DNA from: Bradyrhizobium sp.
GTDB taxonomy: Bacteria > Pseudomonadota > Alphaproteobacteria > Rhizobiales > Xanthobacteraceae
Assembly: GCF_016219575.1 (NCBI RefSeq)
Contig: NZ_JACRMG010000016.1
Location: forward strand, 62,001-126,000
Direction: 5' to 3'
DNA: 64,000 nucleotides
How positions within the stretch are numbered: the first letter of the stretch is position 1; each line of letters opens with the position of its first letter. This document shows, one piece after another, positions 55,344 to 64,000 of this stretch. The notes under the pieces were generated by a model that did no database searches, was not told the DNA's origin, and was given only the letters and a program-made list of their open reading frames with translations. A program made the translations under genes and the position numbers.

Positions 55344-56669
55344 ATGACCGACGTAGCGCCTTCCGAATTCCGCCAGCCGAGCCGCTATGTCCGTCTCGAC
55401 ACCATCCTGCGGCTGCGCTGGCTCGCGGTGCTCGGCCAGCTCGCCGCGGTTTTCATCGTATCGCAGGGACTGAATTTCAGCTTCGCGGTCGTTCCCTGCC
55501 TCGTGATCATCGGCCTGTCAGCGATGATCAATCTGGCGGTGCAAAGCATCTTCAATCCGATGCAGCGGCTGGACCCGTTCTGGGCGGCGGCGCTGCTGGC
55601 GCTCAACCTCGTCGAGCTGGCCGGGCTGTTGTTCCTGACCGGCGGCCTGCAAAATCCCTTCTCGTTCCTGTTCCTGGCGCCGGTGCTGATCTCCGCCACC
55701 GCGCTGCCGGCCCGGCTGACGATGGCGCTCGGCTTTGTCGCGGTCGCCTGCGCCTCCAACCTCGTATTCTATCACTACCCCTTGCCCTGGGATTCCGACG
55801 ACCCGCTGGTGCTGCCGCCGATCTATCTGTTCGGCGTCTGGCTCTCCATTACGCTGGCCATCGGCGTCACCAGTCTCTACGCGTTCCAGGTCACCGAGGA
55901 ATCCCGCCAGCTCTCCGATGCGCTGGCCGCCACCGAGCTGGTGCTGGCGCGCGAGCAGCACTTGACCCAGCTCGACGGCCTGGCGGCGGCCGCCGCCCAC
56001 GAGCTCGGCACGCCGCTGTCGACCATCTTCCTGATCTCGCGCGAGCTGGAGAAGGCCGTGCCGGAGGGTCCGCTCTCCGCCGATCTCCGGACGCTGCGCG
56101 AACAGGCGACGCGCTGCCGCGACATCCTGGCAAAAATCGCCCAGCTCTCCTCCTCCGGCGCGCCGTTCGACCACATGAAGCTGTCGCTGCTGATCGAGGA
56201 GGTGGTGGCGCCGCATCGCGATTTCGGCGTCGACATCAAGGTTCGCATCGCGGTCGCGCCGACCAGCGAACCGGTCGGCGCGCGCAACCCGGCGATCCTC
56301 TACGGCATCGGCAATATCCTGGAGAACGCCGTCGACTTCGCCCGCGATGCGGTCGAGGTGAACGCATGGTGGAACAGCGAGACGGTCGAGATCGTGATTT
56401 CCGATGACGGCCCGGGCATTGCGCCCGACATGCTGAGGCGGATCGGCGAGCCCTATGTGTCGCGCCGCCCGAGCGCCGAGGACGGCGTCCGCAGGGGCCT
56501 CGGGCTCGGCGTCTTCATCGCCCGCACATTGCTGGAACGCACCGGCGCAAAGGTGTCGTTTTCCAACCGCACCTTTCCCGATCACGGCGCCGTGGTGCAG
56601 ATCGTGTGGCCCCGCAATCGCTTCGAGACGACGGAACCTGCGGAACCTGCAGACGAACCAACGGGTTAA
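55344..56669 (+). CDS. regS: RegB/ActS-type redox sensor histidine kinase
   Basis: A 441-residue membrane histidine kinase of the RegB/PrrB/ActS group. Six hydrophobic helices fill 25-180, containing the quinone-site signature GGLQNPFSF (about 100-108). The phosphorylated His is His219 in AAAHELGTPLSTI. Cys258 in ATRCRDILAK matches the redox-active Cys of RegB. The ATPase has NILENAVDFA and DDGPGI. It controls fixR-nifA, hydrogenase and denitrification in Bradyrhizobium with RegR (family knowledge). The gene is 108 nt from regR. Confidence 0.94.
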   Translation: MTDVAPSEFRQPSRYVRLDTILRLRWLAVLGQLAAVFIVSQGLNFSFAVVPCLVIIGLSAMINLAVQSIFNPMQRLDPFWAAALLALNLVELAGLLFLTGGLQNPFSFLFLAPVLISATALPARLTMALGFVAVACASNLVFYHYPLPWDSDDPLVLPPIYLFGVWLSITLAIGVTSLYAFQVTEESRQLSDALAATELVLAREQHLTQLDGLAAAAAHELGTPLSTIFLISRELEKAVPEGPLSADLRTLREQATRCRDILAKIAQLSSSGAPFDHMKLSLLIEEVVAPHRDFGVDIKVRIAVAPTSEPVGARNPAILYGIGNILENAVDFARDAVEVNAWWNSETVEIVISDDGPGIAPDMLRRIGEPYVSRRPSAEDGVRRGLGLGVFIARTLLERTGAKVSFSNRTFPDHGAVVQIVWPRNRFETTEPAEPADEPTG

Positions 56670-56777
56670 CCAAGCCGTCGCGGTATTTCGCCGCGCCGGG
56701 TCAGACCTATTGCGGCCTTGGCAGTGGCCGATTGGCGCGCCATATGTTGGTGACTGTTCACAACAGGGACGACCGAC

Positions 56778-57335
56778 TTGACCGCTGCCGCCCCCGAACT
56801 CGCCGACCATGCCGATCGCTCGCTCCTGATCGTGGAGGACGACAAGCCCTTCCTGGAGCGCCTGTCGCGCGCCATGGAGACCCGCGGCTTCACCGTCACT
56901 TCCTGCGACACGGTGTCGGACGGCCTCGCCCAGATCGGCCGCGCGGCGCCGGCCTTCGCGGTGGTCGACTTGCGGCTCGGCGACGGCAACGGCCTCGACG
57001 TGGTCTCCGCGCTGAAGCGCAAGCGCCCCGAGGCGCGCGCCATCGTGCTGACCGGCTATGGCAACATCGCCACCGCCGTCACCGCGGTGAAGATGGGCGC
57101 GGTGGATTATCTCTCCAAGCCCGCGGATGCCGACGATGTCGTCGCCGCGCTGCTCGCCACCGGCACCGAGAAGTCGGAACTGCCGGCCAACCCGATGTCG
57201 GCGGATCGCGTGCGCTGGGAGCACATCCAGCGCATCTACGAGATGTGCAACCGCAACGTCTCGGAAACCGCGCGCCGCCTCAACATGCACCGCCGCACAT
57301 TGCAGCGCATTCTCGCCAAGCGCGCGCCGCGCTGA
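56778..57335 (+). CDS. regR: RegA/ActR-type response regulator
   Basis: A 185-residue regulator. Its receiver domain has LIVEDD, the phosphoacceptor Asp in VVDLRLGDG, and the Lys of DYLSKPA. The C-terminus is a Fis-type helix-turn-helix, VSETARRLNMHRRTLQRIL, nearly invariant in the RegA/ActR/PrrA family. The best start is TTG 56778, backed by AGGGA 7 nt upstream; no ATG precedes the receiver domain. The Pro-linker between domains is short. Partner of RegS. Confidence 0.95.
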   Translation: MTAAAPELADHADRSLLIVEDDKPFLERLSRAMETRGFTVTSCDTVSDGLAQIGRAAPAFAVVDLRLGDGNGLDVVSALKRKRPEARAIVLTGYGNIATAVTAVKMGAVDYLSKPADADDVVAALLATGTEKSELPANPMSADRVRWEHIQRIYEMCNRNVSETARRLNMHRRTLQRILAKRAPR

Positions 57336-57355
57336 CAACTTCGATTTTGTTTCTC

Positions 57356-57386
57356 CGTCATGCCCGGGCTTGTCCCGGCCATGACG
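57356..57386. repeat. short palindromic intergenic repeat
   Basis: GTCATGCCCGGGCTTGTCCC and the inverted GGCCATGAC form a stem downstream of regR, between convergent regR and mmcB. A related element is at 61079-61107. Confidence 0.65.
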
Positions 57387-57403
57387 ATTGTTAGTGTAGT
57401 GTT

Positions 57404-57889
57404 CTAAATCTCTTCGTGACCCTGCGGGTCGACCAGGCGGTTGATGCGTTGCGCTGCGGCCATGGCAAAGCGCAGCGTCATCGACTTGCGCGTCGCCGCA
57501 GGCAGGCGATGCTCCGGCGCGCCGCAATGCAGGTGGGCGCCATAGGCATCCGCGACGATCAGGCCGGTCTCGGCCGGGAAGATTTCGCAGGGCATCTCGG
57601 CCGTGAAGGCGAAGAACAGCCGGTCGCAATGGGCGCGGTATTCGGGCCATTTCTGGTCGGCGCGCAGATCCTCCACCGAGGACTTGATCTCGACGATCCA
57701 GATCTCGCCCTTCTCGTTCAGCGCCACCAGGTCGGCGCGGCGGCCGGAGGGCAGCGGCAATTCGGCGACGCAGGCAAAGCCGAGCGAACGCAACAGCCGC
57801 GTCGTGCCGCGGGCGATCGCCAGCGCCGTCTCCGACTGGCGGCGGTCCGGCGGGGGCACGAGGTGGATCTGGCGGGCGGGCGATTCCAT
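57404..57889 (-). CDS. mmcB: MmcB-family DNA repair protein
   Basis: A 161-residue protein of the MmcB-like family (PF06319). The restriction-nuclease-like core is visible: SGRRADLVALNEKGEIWIVEIKSS (motif D...E-x-K) and DRLFFAFTAEMPCEIFPAETG. Caulobacter MmcB is part of the LexA-controlled damage response (family knowledge). ATG 57889 was chosen; an upstream in-frame start adds 26 residues. I see no clear LexA box in the adjacent region. Confidence 0.9.
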   Translation of the reverse strand: MESPARQIHLVPPPDRRQSETALAIARGTTRLLRSLGFACVAELPLPSGRRADLVALNEKGEIWIVEIKSSVEDLRADQKWPEYRAHCDRLFFAFTAEMPCEIFPAETGLIVADAYGAHLHCGAPEHRLPAATRKSMTLRFAMAAAQRINRLVDPQGHEEI

Positions 57890-58062
57890 GCCGGGCAAGC
57901 CTAGCCCATTTCCGCGCTGACGCACATCGGCCAACACCCGTTCATCATTGGGCCGGACCGGCCGCAAATTGGTACGCGGCGCGCCATGATTTCGACCTCA
58001 GGGAACCGCGAAGGCGGGGGAACCTGCCTCACAGGGGACGAACACTCTGGAGGAGAACAACG

Positions 58063-59181
58063 ATGCCGCGCATCGTCACCCGAACGCTTGTCTTCGCCGC
58101 CCTCGCCGCCCTGCCCTTCGCCACCCCCTCGGTCGCCATCGCAAAACCCGCCGTCGAAGTCGCCTTCGTGCTCGACACCACGGGCTCGATGGGCGGCCTG
58201 ATCGAGGGCGCCAAGCGCAAGATCTGGTCGATCGCGACTGCGATCGTCGATTCCAATCCCGACGCCGACATCCGCATGGGCCTCGTCGCCTATCGCGACA
58301 TCGGCGACGAATACGTCACCCGGAAATTCGAGCTCACCACCGACATCCAGAATCTCTACGCCAATTTGCTGGAATTGAAGGCGCGCGGCGGCGGCGACTG
58401 GCCGGAGAGCGTCAATGAAGCGCTCGATACCGCCGTCAACAAGATGAAGTGGACCGATGGCGGCGACGTCCGCCGCATCGTCTTCCTGGTCGGCGATGCC
58501 CCGCCGCACATGGACTACGAGCAGGACACCAAATATCCGGTGACGCTGAAGGTCGCCAAGCAGAAGGACATCATCGTCAACGCGGTGCTGGCCGGCGTCG
58601 CGCGCGACACCGAGCGGGTGTGGCGCGACATCGCCCAGCATGGCAACGGCCGCTTCATCCCGATCCCGCAGGACGGCGGCCAGGTCGTGATCATCGAGAC
58701 GCCCTATGACGAGGACATCATCATCCTGCAGCGCGAGATCAACGGCACCGTGATCCCCTACGGCCCGCGCACCCTGCAGCGCCGCACCGAGGAGAAGACC
58801 AAGCAGCTGTCGCAGGTCGCAGCCGCCGCACCCGCGCAGGCCTCGGAAATGGCGAGCTATCTCAACAAGCGCGCCAAGGTGAATTCGGAAGCCGTGACCG
58901 GCGACGGCGATCTCGTCGCCGACCTCAATGCCGGCCGCACCTCCTTCTCCGCGATCAAGGACGACGACCTGCCGGCGAATCTGCGGGCCATGAAGCCGGA
59001 AGAGCGCATGGCCGAGGTCAACCGGCAGATGGCAAGCCGCAAGGCGCTGAACGAAAAGCTCGGGGCGCTGGTGGCCAAGCGCGACAAGTTCGTCGCCGAA
59101 GCGCGCGACAAGGCGCCGCCGAAGGCCTCGTCGTTCGACCGCGTGGTCGAGGATACGCTGCGCGCGCAGATCAAGCGGTGA
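58063..59181 (+). CDS. secreted von Willebrand factor A domain protein
   Basis: A 372-residue protein with a signal peptide (about 1-27, ending VAIA) and a VWA domain from residue 30. The MIDAS motif is complete: DTTGSMGG (Asp-x-Thr/Ser-x-Ser), Thr in the middle strand, and VFLVGDAPPHMDY. The C-terminal third (245-372) is helical and charged, with a repeated K/R-rich pattern ending DKAPPKASSFDRVVEDTL. It resembles periplasmic VWA proteins of unknown partner. The GGAGGAGA site precedes the ATG. Monocistronic. Confidence 0.87.
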   Translation: MPRIVTRTLVFAALAALPFATPSVAIAKPAVEVAFVLDTTGSMGGLIEGAKRKIWSIATAIVDSNPDADIRMGLVAYRDIGDEYVTRKFELTTDIQNLYANLLELKARGGGDWPESVNEALDTAVNKMKWTDGGDVRRIVFLVGDAPPHMDYEQDTKYPVTLKVAKQKDIIVNAVLAGVARDTERVWRDIAQHGNGRFIPIPQDGGQVVIIETPYDEDIIILQREINGTVIPYGPRTLQRRTEEKTKQLSQVAAAAPAQASEMASYLNKRAKVNSEAVTGDGDLVADLNAGRTSFSAIKDDDLPANLRAMKPEERMAEVNRQMASRKALNEKLGALVAKRDKFVAEARDKAPPKASSFDRVVEDTLRAQIKR

Positions 59182-59183
59182 CC

Positions 59184-59382
59184 CTGCTCCCTCTCCCCGC
59201 CCTTCGCGGGGAGAGGGTCGGGGTGAGGGGCTCTCTCCGCCACGGTCGCTCCAACGATCGACCTGTACCCCCTCACCCGGATCGCATCTGGCGATGCGAC
59301 ATAGCCGAAGCTTCGCTTCGTCGTTCTCAAGGACGGACGCCGAAGGCGGCCTATGCCTCTCCCCGCAAGCGGGGCGAGGTCA
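59184..59382. repeat. composite palindromic repeat region
   Basis: The left part CTCTCCCCGCCCTTCGCGGG and the right part CTCTCCCCGCAAGCGGGGCG each form hairpins, with GGGGTGAGGGG/CCCCTCACCC-type inverted segments between (59214-59276). It fills the space between the convergent VWA and RMD1/DUF155 genes. No gene seen. Confidence 0.7.
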
Positions 59383-59432
59383 CAATGCACACGGCCTTGT
59401 CGGGCAACGCGGCGCGCGAGGCGCCGCGGCGG

Positions 59433-60245
59433 TCAGAGGTACCGCGCGGCGAGCTGGGAGACGGTGATCAGCACCTCGAACAGGATCAGGAACACGATGA
59501 TCAGCTCGAGCCGCAGCGAGCGGCGGGTATCGATGATGTCGGTCAGCACCTGCGCGGTCTCGGCAATCACTGCAAGCTTGCGGTTGAGCGCCTCGGCGCG
59601 TTCCTTCAGCTCGTATTCGTCGGCCAGCCGCGCATAGAGCCGCTCGAGCTGTGGCCGGTCCCAGAGGATGTCGGGCTTCTCGGAGACCGCGACCGGCCCG
59701 GTGACGCGATGCTGCACCGAGAGCGCATTGCCGATCTGCTGCAGGATCGCGCGCCGGCCGCCATGCATCTGTCCGCTTTCGGCAAGCTGGCGCGCGAACG
59801 GCTCGGTCTTCTCGAACACGGCGGCGACCTCGCGTTCGTGCCGGGCCAGCACGACGCTCTTGGCCAATGCCTCGCCGACCAGGATCAGCCGCTCCGGCGA
59901 CAGGCCTTGCAGGCAGATCGGCCCGCCCGGCGGAATCTGGTCTTCCTTGTCGGGCATGAGCTCGATGGCCGCAATCTCCTCCTCGCGCCGCGCGAAGGCG
60001 CCCGTCATGCGACGATCGAGGCCGCGCAGGAATTCGTCTTCCGCCAGCGCGTTGAGTCCGATCAGCACCACGACGCCGTAGCGGAACAGCACGGCGACGC
60101 CGTCGTCGCCGACGCGGAATGCGAGCGGCGCGGTGGACAGCACGTCGCCGCGCTCGAGGCCGGCGGTGTTGATGCGTTCCGCAACGAAGAAGGCGCGCGC
60201 GGTGACGCGTGTTCCGCCGAGCGGCGGTTTCGATGCCTGATTCAT
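59433..60245 (-). CDS. RMD1/YagE family (DUF155) protein
   Basis: A 270-residue protein. The DUF155 core runs from about 15 to 240: DGVAVLFRYGVVVLIGLNAL early, and VIAETAQVLTDIIDTRRSLRLE late, followed by a single C-terminal membrane helix (LIIVFLILFEVLITVSQLAA). This tail-anchored architecture is the family standard; yeast RMD1 relatives act at organelle membranes, but the bacterial function is not established. ATG 60245 is chosen over a start 25 codons upstream. Confidence 0.88.
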   Translation of the reverse strand: MNQASKPPLGGTRVTARAFFVAERINTAGLERGDVLSTAPLAFRVGDDGVAVLFRYGVVVLIGLNALAEDEFLRGLDRRMTGAFARREEEIAAIELMPDKEDQIPPGGPICLQGLSPERLILVGEALAKSVVLARHEREVAAVFEKTEPFARQLAESGQMHGGRRAILQQIGNALSVQHRVTGPVAVSEKPDILWDRPQLERLYARLADEYELKERAEALNRKLAVIAETAQVLTDIIDTRRSLRLELIIVFLILFEVLITVSQLAARYL

Positions 60246-60385
60246 GCCAAAATACGCGGCCTTAACCCTTGCGGAAATCGGCCTCGCCCCACAGCTGTTC
60301 GATCGAAACGATCCTATCACATGCCGGCGGGCCGCGCTTATGCCCCCTCGGTTGACCCCTCCGGCGGGAGAGCTATGGTGGCCTC

Positions 60386-61072
60386 ATGAACGAGCAAACC
60401 CAGACCGACGAGCAGACCAAGGCGAAGGCCGGCGCGATGATCGTGCCGGTGACGCTGTTCGAGCAGAACTGCACCATCATCTGGTGCGAGGCCACGAAGA
60501 AGGCGGTCGTGATCGATCCCGGCGGCGACGTGCCGAAGATTTTGGATGCGATCAAGCAGACCGGCGTCACGGTCGAGAAGATCTGGATCACCCACGGCCA
60601 TATCGATCACGTCGGAGGCGCGGCGGAATTGCGCGACGCGCTCGGCGTGAAGATCGAAGGCCCGCACATCGCCGACAAGCACCTGCTCGACAATGTCGTC
60701 TCGTCCGGCGCGCGCTTCGGCATGACCGGCGTGCGCAATTTCGGACCCGACCGCTGGCTCGACGAAGGCGAGACGGTCACGGTCGGCAATCTCAGCTTCG
60801 ACATCTATCACTGCCCCGGCCATTCGCCCGGCTCGATCGTGTTCTTCTCGAACGAGCTGCGCTTCGCCCATGTCGGCGACGTCCTGTTCGCGGGCTCGGT
60901 CGGCCGCACCGACCTGCCTGGCGGCAGCCATGCCGAGCTGATCAGCTCGATCACGACCAAGCTGCTGCCGCTCGGCGACGACATCGGCTTCGTCTGCGGC
61001 CATGGCGCAGGCTCGAGCTTCGGCCAGGAGCGGATGACGAATCCGTTCCTGACGGGGGAGATCGAGGGCTGA
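60386..61072 (+). CDS. MBL-fold metallo-hydrolase (glyoxalase II-like)
   Basis: A 228-residue hydrolase with the HxHxDH motif (THGHIDHVGGA) and downstream metal ligands in HCPGHSPGSIVF, the GDVLFAGSVGRTDL aspartate region and the final CGHGAGSSF. This set matches small glyoxalase-II-like thioesterases (YcbL type). The first 20 residues are a polar extension. It lies alone between the divergent RMD1 gene and a convergent esterase gene. Confidence 0.93.
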   Translation: MNEQTQTDEQTKAKAGAMIVPVTLFEQNCTIIWCEATKKAVVIDPGGDVPKILDAIKQTGVTVEKIWITHGHIDHVGGAAELRDALGVKIEGPHIADKHLLDNVVSSGARFGMTGVRNFGPDRWLDEGETVTVGNLSFDIYHCPGHSPGSIVFFSNELRFAHVGDVLFAGSVGRTDLPGGSHAELISSITTKLLPLGDDIGFVCGHGAGSSFGQERMTNPFLTGEIEG

Positions 61073-61078
61073 TACCTC

Positions 61079-61107
61079 GCCATGGCCGGGCCTGTCCCGG
61101 CATGACG
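61079..61107. repeat. short palindromic intergenic repeat
   Basis: CCATGGCCGGGCCTGTCCCGG followed by CATGACGG, a diverged relative of the repeat at 57356-57386; lies between convergent genes. Confidence 0.55.
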
Positions 61108-61118
61108 GTGAATTTGCG

Positions 61119-62351
61119 TTATTTCCTCAACCCGGCCGCAGTCAGCGCGCGGGTGATCATGCCGCTGACATCGAGGCCGCGGCGCGGCTTTGCGGGTTTG
61201 GGGTGACCCACGGCCGTCGTGCGCGGCCACGGCGTTGCAGAGGGATCGGGGGCCTGCAGCGTGACGGGCGCCACGGCCGGAAACGGTTTTGCGCGTTCCC
61301 TTGCGGCAAGGCTCAACACGTTTTTCGCGGCAGCTTCGGCCTGCACCTTGCTGTGACGCACACGCTTCGTCAGGCCGAAGAATTTTGCGATGTGGTAGGA
61401 AGAGGAAATGCCGGCCTCGATCAGGAACGCGCCCTCGGCGCCGTAGCGCTCGTCATTGTCGGCAAGGCCGAGCGGCGTGCCATGGGCCATGCCGGAGATA
61501 GTGTAGGACTCCACCAGCGTCTGGCCTTCCGCATTCCACCACACCTGGCGCGGATGGCCGTCGACATCCGCTTCCGACATCGCAGCTTCCGGCAGGCCGT
61601 GCACGTCGAGCCATTGCTTGACGATCTCGTCGGCATTGCCGGGATGCACGGTGCGGTCGGCGCTGCCGTGCCACACCGACAGGCGCGGCCACGGCCCGCG
61701 ATGGTTCGAGGCGTTGCGCACGAGATCGCCGAGCTCGCGTCCCGGCCGCGAAGGCGAAGCCATCATGCCGTTGAGCGCCTCCCGCATATTGCCGGCGATG
61801 CCGAACGGCAGGCCGGCGATGATCGCACCCGCCGCAAACAGTTCCGGATGGGTGGCGAGCATCACCGAGGTCATGGCGCCGCCGGCGGAGAGGCCGGTGA
61901 TGCAGATGCGGCGGCGGTTGATGTTGTGGTCGTGGACCATCTTGTCGATCATGCGGCGGATCGAGGCGGCCTCGCCCTGGTCGCGCGCGGTGTCTTCCGG
62001 ACTGAACCAGTTGAAGCAGGCGTTGGCGTTGTTGACTTCCTGCTGCTGCGGCATCAGCAGCGCAAAGCCGTAGCGCTTCGCCAAAGTGGACCAGCCGGCG
62101 CCGTGATCGTAGGTGGCGGCATCCTGGCCGCAGCCATGCAGCACCACGACCAGCGCGGGACGACTTGGCAGCTCCGGCGGCAGATAGGTGAACATGCGCA
62201 AGGCGCCGGGATTGGCGCCGAAATCCGTCACCTCGGTGAGCGGGCTGCGCACGCCAGGCGGCCGGCCACGACCGTACAAGCCAAAGCCGTTGAGGTGCGG
62301 CAGCTTTGGAAAACGGCGCAGGAAATCGATGTTGGCGGCGAGCGATCGCAA
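61119..62351 (-). CDS. PHB-depolymerase-family esterase
   Basis: A 410-residue alpha/beta hydrolase of the LpqC/esterase_phb group. The oxyanion loop LVVVLHGCGQDAATYD and nucleophile GLSAGGAMT are clear, with Asp in SADRTVHPGNA and His in GMAHGTPLG. The start is TTG 62351 with AGGGG at the right distance; no ATG or GTG lies in the long open frame upstream. The C-terminal 70 residues are Pro/Ala/Lys-rich. No obvious signal peptide, so it is probably cytoplasmic and may act on short polyester or acyl-ester substrates. Confidence 0.87.
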   Translation of the reverse strand: MRSLAANIDFLRRFPKLPHLNGFGLYGRGRPPGVRSPLTEVTDFGANPGALRMFTYLPPELPSRPALVVVLHGCGQDAATYDHGAGWSTLAKRYGFALLMPQQQEVNNANACFNWFSPEDTARDQGEAASIRRMIDKMVHDHNINRRRICITGLSAGGAMTSVMLATHPELFAAGAIIAGLPFGIAGNMREALNGMMASPSRPGRELGDLVRNASNHRGPWPRLSVWHGSADRTVHPGNADEIVKQWLDVHGLPEAAMSEADVDGHPRQVWWNAEGQTLVESYTISGMAHGTPLGLADNDERYGAEGAFLIEAGISSSYHIAKFFGLTKRVRHSKVQAEAAAKNVLSLAARERAKPFPAVAPVTLQAPDPSATPWPRTTAVGHPKPAKPRRGLDVSGMITRALTAAGLRK

Positions 62352-62767
62352 AAGCGGCCCCTGGGAGCAGTCGTGATTCTTGGCGCAGAATTCCAGACAT
62401 AGTTGCTGCGGCGCGGAATAAAAAGACCGTAAGCTGACGGTCCCCTGAAATGTCGGTGAAGTGTTAATTCGGCATCACGGCAGCACGCGGCGCATACATG
62501 ACAGGAATGCGGCGGCGGTAACGATTGCGAGAGCAATCAATGACACCGAAATGAACAGCCGGCGTTCGAGCGACCTGGTTCGCCTCGCCGGCCCGACGAT
62601 GAAACTTGCGTCAATCGGCTATTGCGCATTCCGACCCATGGCATGACACATGGCTTGCACGGCCACCATGCATCGCAGGCTGTGCTGGCGCGATTGCCTT
62701 GGGCGCTGCCAGCCCGTACCTTGGGCGCCGAAAACCCATAACAATAAATGCTCGGGAGACAACGCAC
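62352..62767. other. divergent intergenic region, no firm gene
   Basis: The 416 nt between the esterase and LLM genes hold both promoters. A minus-strand frame at 62475-62618 could encode a short membrane segment but lacks a standard start codon. No repeat or operator was recognised. Confidence 0.55.
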
Positions 62768-64000
62768 ATGGCGCGCCTGAAGTTCGGAGCTTTCCTCGCC
62801 CCGCATCACCCGATCGGCGAGCATCCGATGCTGCAATTCCGCCGCGACCTCGATTTCGTCGAGCAGCTCGACGGGCTCGGCTATGACGAATTCTGGTGCG
62901 GCGAGCACCATTCCTCGGGCTGGGAAACCATTGCGTCACCAGAGATGTTTCTGGCGGCGGCCGGCGAGCGCACCAAGCGCATCAGGCTCGGCACCGGCGT
63001 GGTCTCGCTGCCCTACCACCATCCCTTCAACGTCGCGCAGCGCATGGTGCAGCTCGACCACATGACCGGCGGACGCGCCATCTTCGGCTCCGGCCCCGGC
63101 GCGCTGGCGTCCGACGCGCATACGCTCGGCATCGATCCGATGACGCAGCGCGACCGTCAGGACGAAGCGGTCGGCATCATCCGCCGCCTGTTCGCCGGCG
63201 AGCGCGTCACGGCGAAGAGCGACTGGTTCACGATGAACGACGCCGCGCTGCAGATCCTGCCCATGCAGGAAGAGATGGAGTGCGTGGTCGCCTCCATGAT
63301 CTCGCCGTCAGGCATGACGATGGCCGGCAAATACGGCATCGGCATCATCTCGCTCGGCTCGATGTCGACCAAGGGATTGATGTCGCTGGCGCAACAATGG
63401 GAATTCGCGGAGGATGCGGCGAAGAAGAACGGCACGACCGTCAGCCGCGCGAATTGGCGCGTGCTGCTGACGTGGCACATCGCCGAGACCCGCGAGCAGG
63501 CGCGGCGCGAGGCCCGGGAGGGGCTGATGCGCTGGCACAATGAGTACAATGTCGGCACGCTGATGCGGCCGGGCGTCACTGCGTTCAAATCGCCCGATGA
63601 TGCCGTCGACCAGACCGCCTTCGTCGACGGCGCGGCGTCCGCCATCGGCACGCCGGACGATCTCGTCAACCTGATCAAGAACGTGATGAAATTGTCGGGC
63701 GGCGTCGGCGCCATCATCGGTTTCGCCCATGACTGGGCCAATGTCGAAGCGACGCGGCGCAGCTGGGATCTGGTGGCGCGCTATGTGGTGCCGGAGATCA
63801 ACGGCTATATCGATAGCCTACGCAAGTCGCAGAAATTCGTGATCGAGAACCGCGCCATCTTCGAGCGCGCCGGAGAGGCCGTGATGGCCAAGATCCTGGG
63901 CAACGAGAAGGCGGCCGCCGCGCTCGCCGATACCGGCCCGGGCCGCGTCCCGATGGCAACGGCGAACGCGCCCGACCTGCAGAAGGAGGCGGCGAAGCGC
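62768..64000 (+). CDS. LLM-class flavin-dependent oxidoreductase, C-terminus cut by window edge
   Basis: At least 411 residues of a bacterial luciferase-like monooxygenase using reduced FMN. The N-terminus FGAFLAPHHPIGEHP and barrel landmarks YDEFWCGEHHSSGWE, RIRLGTGVVSLPYHHPFNVA, and GRAIFGSGPGALASDA are canonical. The gene runs off the right edge without a stop. ATG 62768 was chosen because it starts the first strand (RLKFGAFL). Substrate is unknown; alkane, nitrilotriacetate and aromatic substrates occur in the family. Confidence 0.92.
   Translation, partial: MARLKFGAFLAPHHPIGEHPMLQFRRDLDFVEQLDGLGYDEFWCGEHHSSGWETIASPEMFLAAAGERTKRIRLGTGVVSLPYHHPFNVAQRMVQLDHMTGGRAIFGSGPGALASDAHTLGIDPMTQRDRQDEAVGIIRRLFAGERVTAKSDWFTMNDAALQILPMQEEMECVVASMISPSGMTMAGKYGIGIISLGSMSTKGLMSLAQQWEFAEDAAKKNGTTVSRANWRVLLTWHIAETREQARREAREGLMRWHNEYNVGTLMRPGVTAFKSPDDAVDQTAFVDGAASAIGTPDDLVNLIKNVMKLSGGVGAIIGFAHDWANVEATRRSWDLVARYVVPEINGYIDSLRKSQKFVIENRAIFERAGEAVMAKILGNEKAAAALADTGPGRVPMATANAPDLQKEAAKR

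Overview
The window reads as chromosomal DNA of a Bradyrhizobium-like alphaproteobacterium (Nitrobacteraceae). The basis is high G+C coding DNA with frequent GTG/TTG starts, a RegS/RegR redox two-component pair, GlnD, an intracellular PHB depolymerase, a MmcB-type repair protein, Omp25/Omp31-like beta-barrels, Liv-type ABC transporters, and the palindromic intergenic repeats usual in that group. This assignment is an inference from gene content; no rRNA or other marker is present. I see no tRNA, rRNA, CRISPR array, transposase, integrase or phage gene. The window opens inside a cyclic-di-GMP gene and ends inside a luciferase-like oxidoreductase gene.

Layout. 1-8.4 kb: a PAS-GGDEF-EAL protein, two small hypotheticals, ribosomal protein L32, the transglycosylase MtgA divergent from a polyprenyl synthase, a DUF1345 membrane protein and a secreted caspase-like protein. 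8.4-14.5 kb: an unusual DUF6429-type protein, an FAD monooxygenase-like protein, a Na+/H+ antiporter, and a Rieske oxygenase coupled to an N-acetylmuramoyl-alanine amidase. 14.5-17.6 kb: three tandem outer-membrane beta-barrel paralogues, each with its own matching promoter motif and a near-identical terminator. 17.6-26.5 kb: a TauD-type dioxygenase, ispG, a sulfurtransferase, zur-eamA, and a marR-emrA-emrB efflux operon with a palindromic operator candidate.

26-33 kb holds one long minus-strand operon for a branched-chain-amino-acid-type ABC importer. It has one binding protein and one LivG/LivF ATPase pair but two LivH and two LivM permeases, and it ends in a small secreted YtkA/FixH-like protein. 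33-38.7 kb: an acyltransferase, then an aromatic-catabolism operon (pcaF-like thiolase, hydroxyquinol 1,2-dioxygenase-like enzyme, EamA exporter, alpha/beta hydrolase). 38.9-47 kb: mutS, a tandem-duplicated GrlR-like protein, a membrane protein, an OsmC protein and glnD. 47-54 kb: ogt, small DUF proteins, PBP1a, a YgjP-like metallopeptidase, a structured intergenic segment that could be an sRNA, and phaZ. 54-64 kb: an ABC-2 exporter, regS/regR, mmcB, a VWA protein, a RMD1/DUF155 protein, an MBL-fold hydrolase, a PHB-family esterase and the truncated LLM oxidoreductase.

Most of the window is core housekeeping (cell wall, isoprenoid, nitrogen and redox control, mismatch repair) mixed with accessory transport and catabolic operons. 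The observations most worth follow-up are the shared two-part promoter motif of the three Omp paralogues, the double-permease Liv operon with its YtkA-like tail gene, the mutually exclusive hairpins plus terminator near 52.06-52.16 kb, the GrlR-like duplication, and the DUF6429 fusion whose stop codon is supplied by an intergenic repeat.
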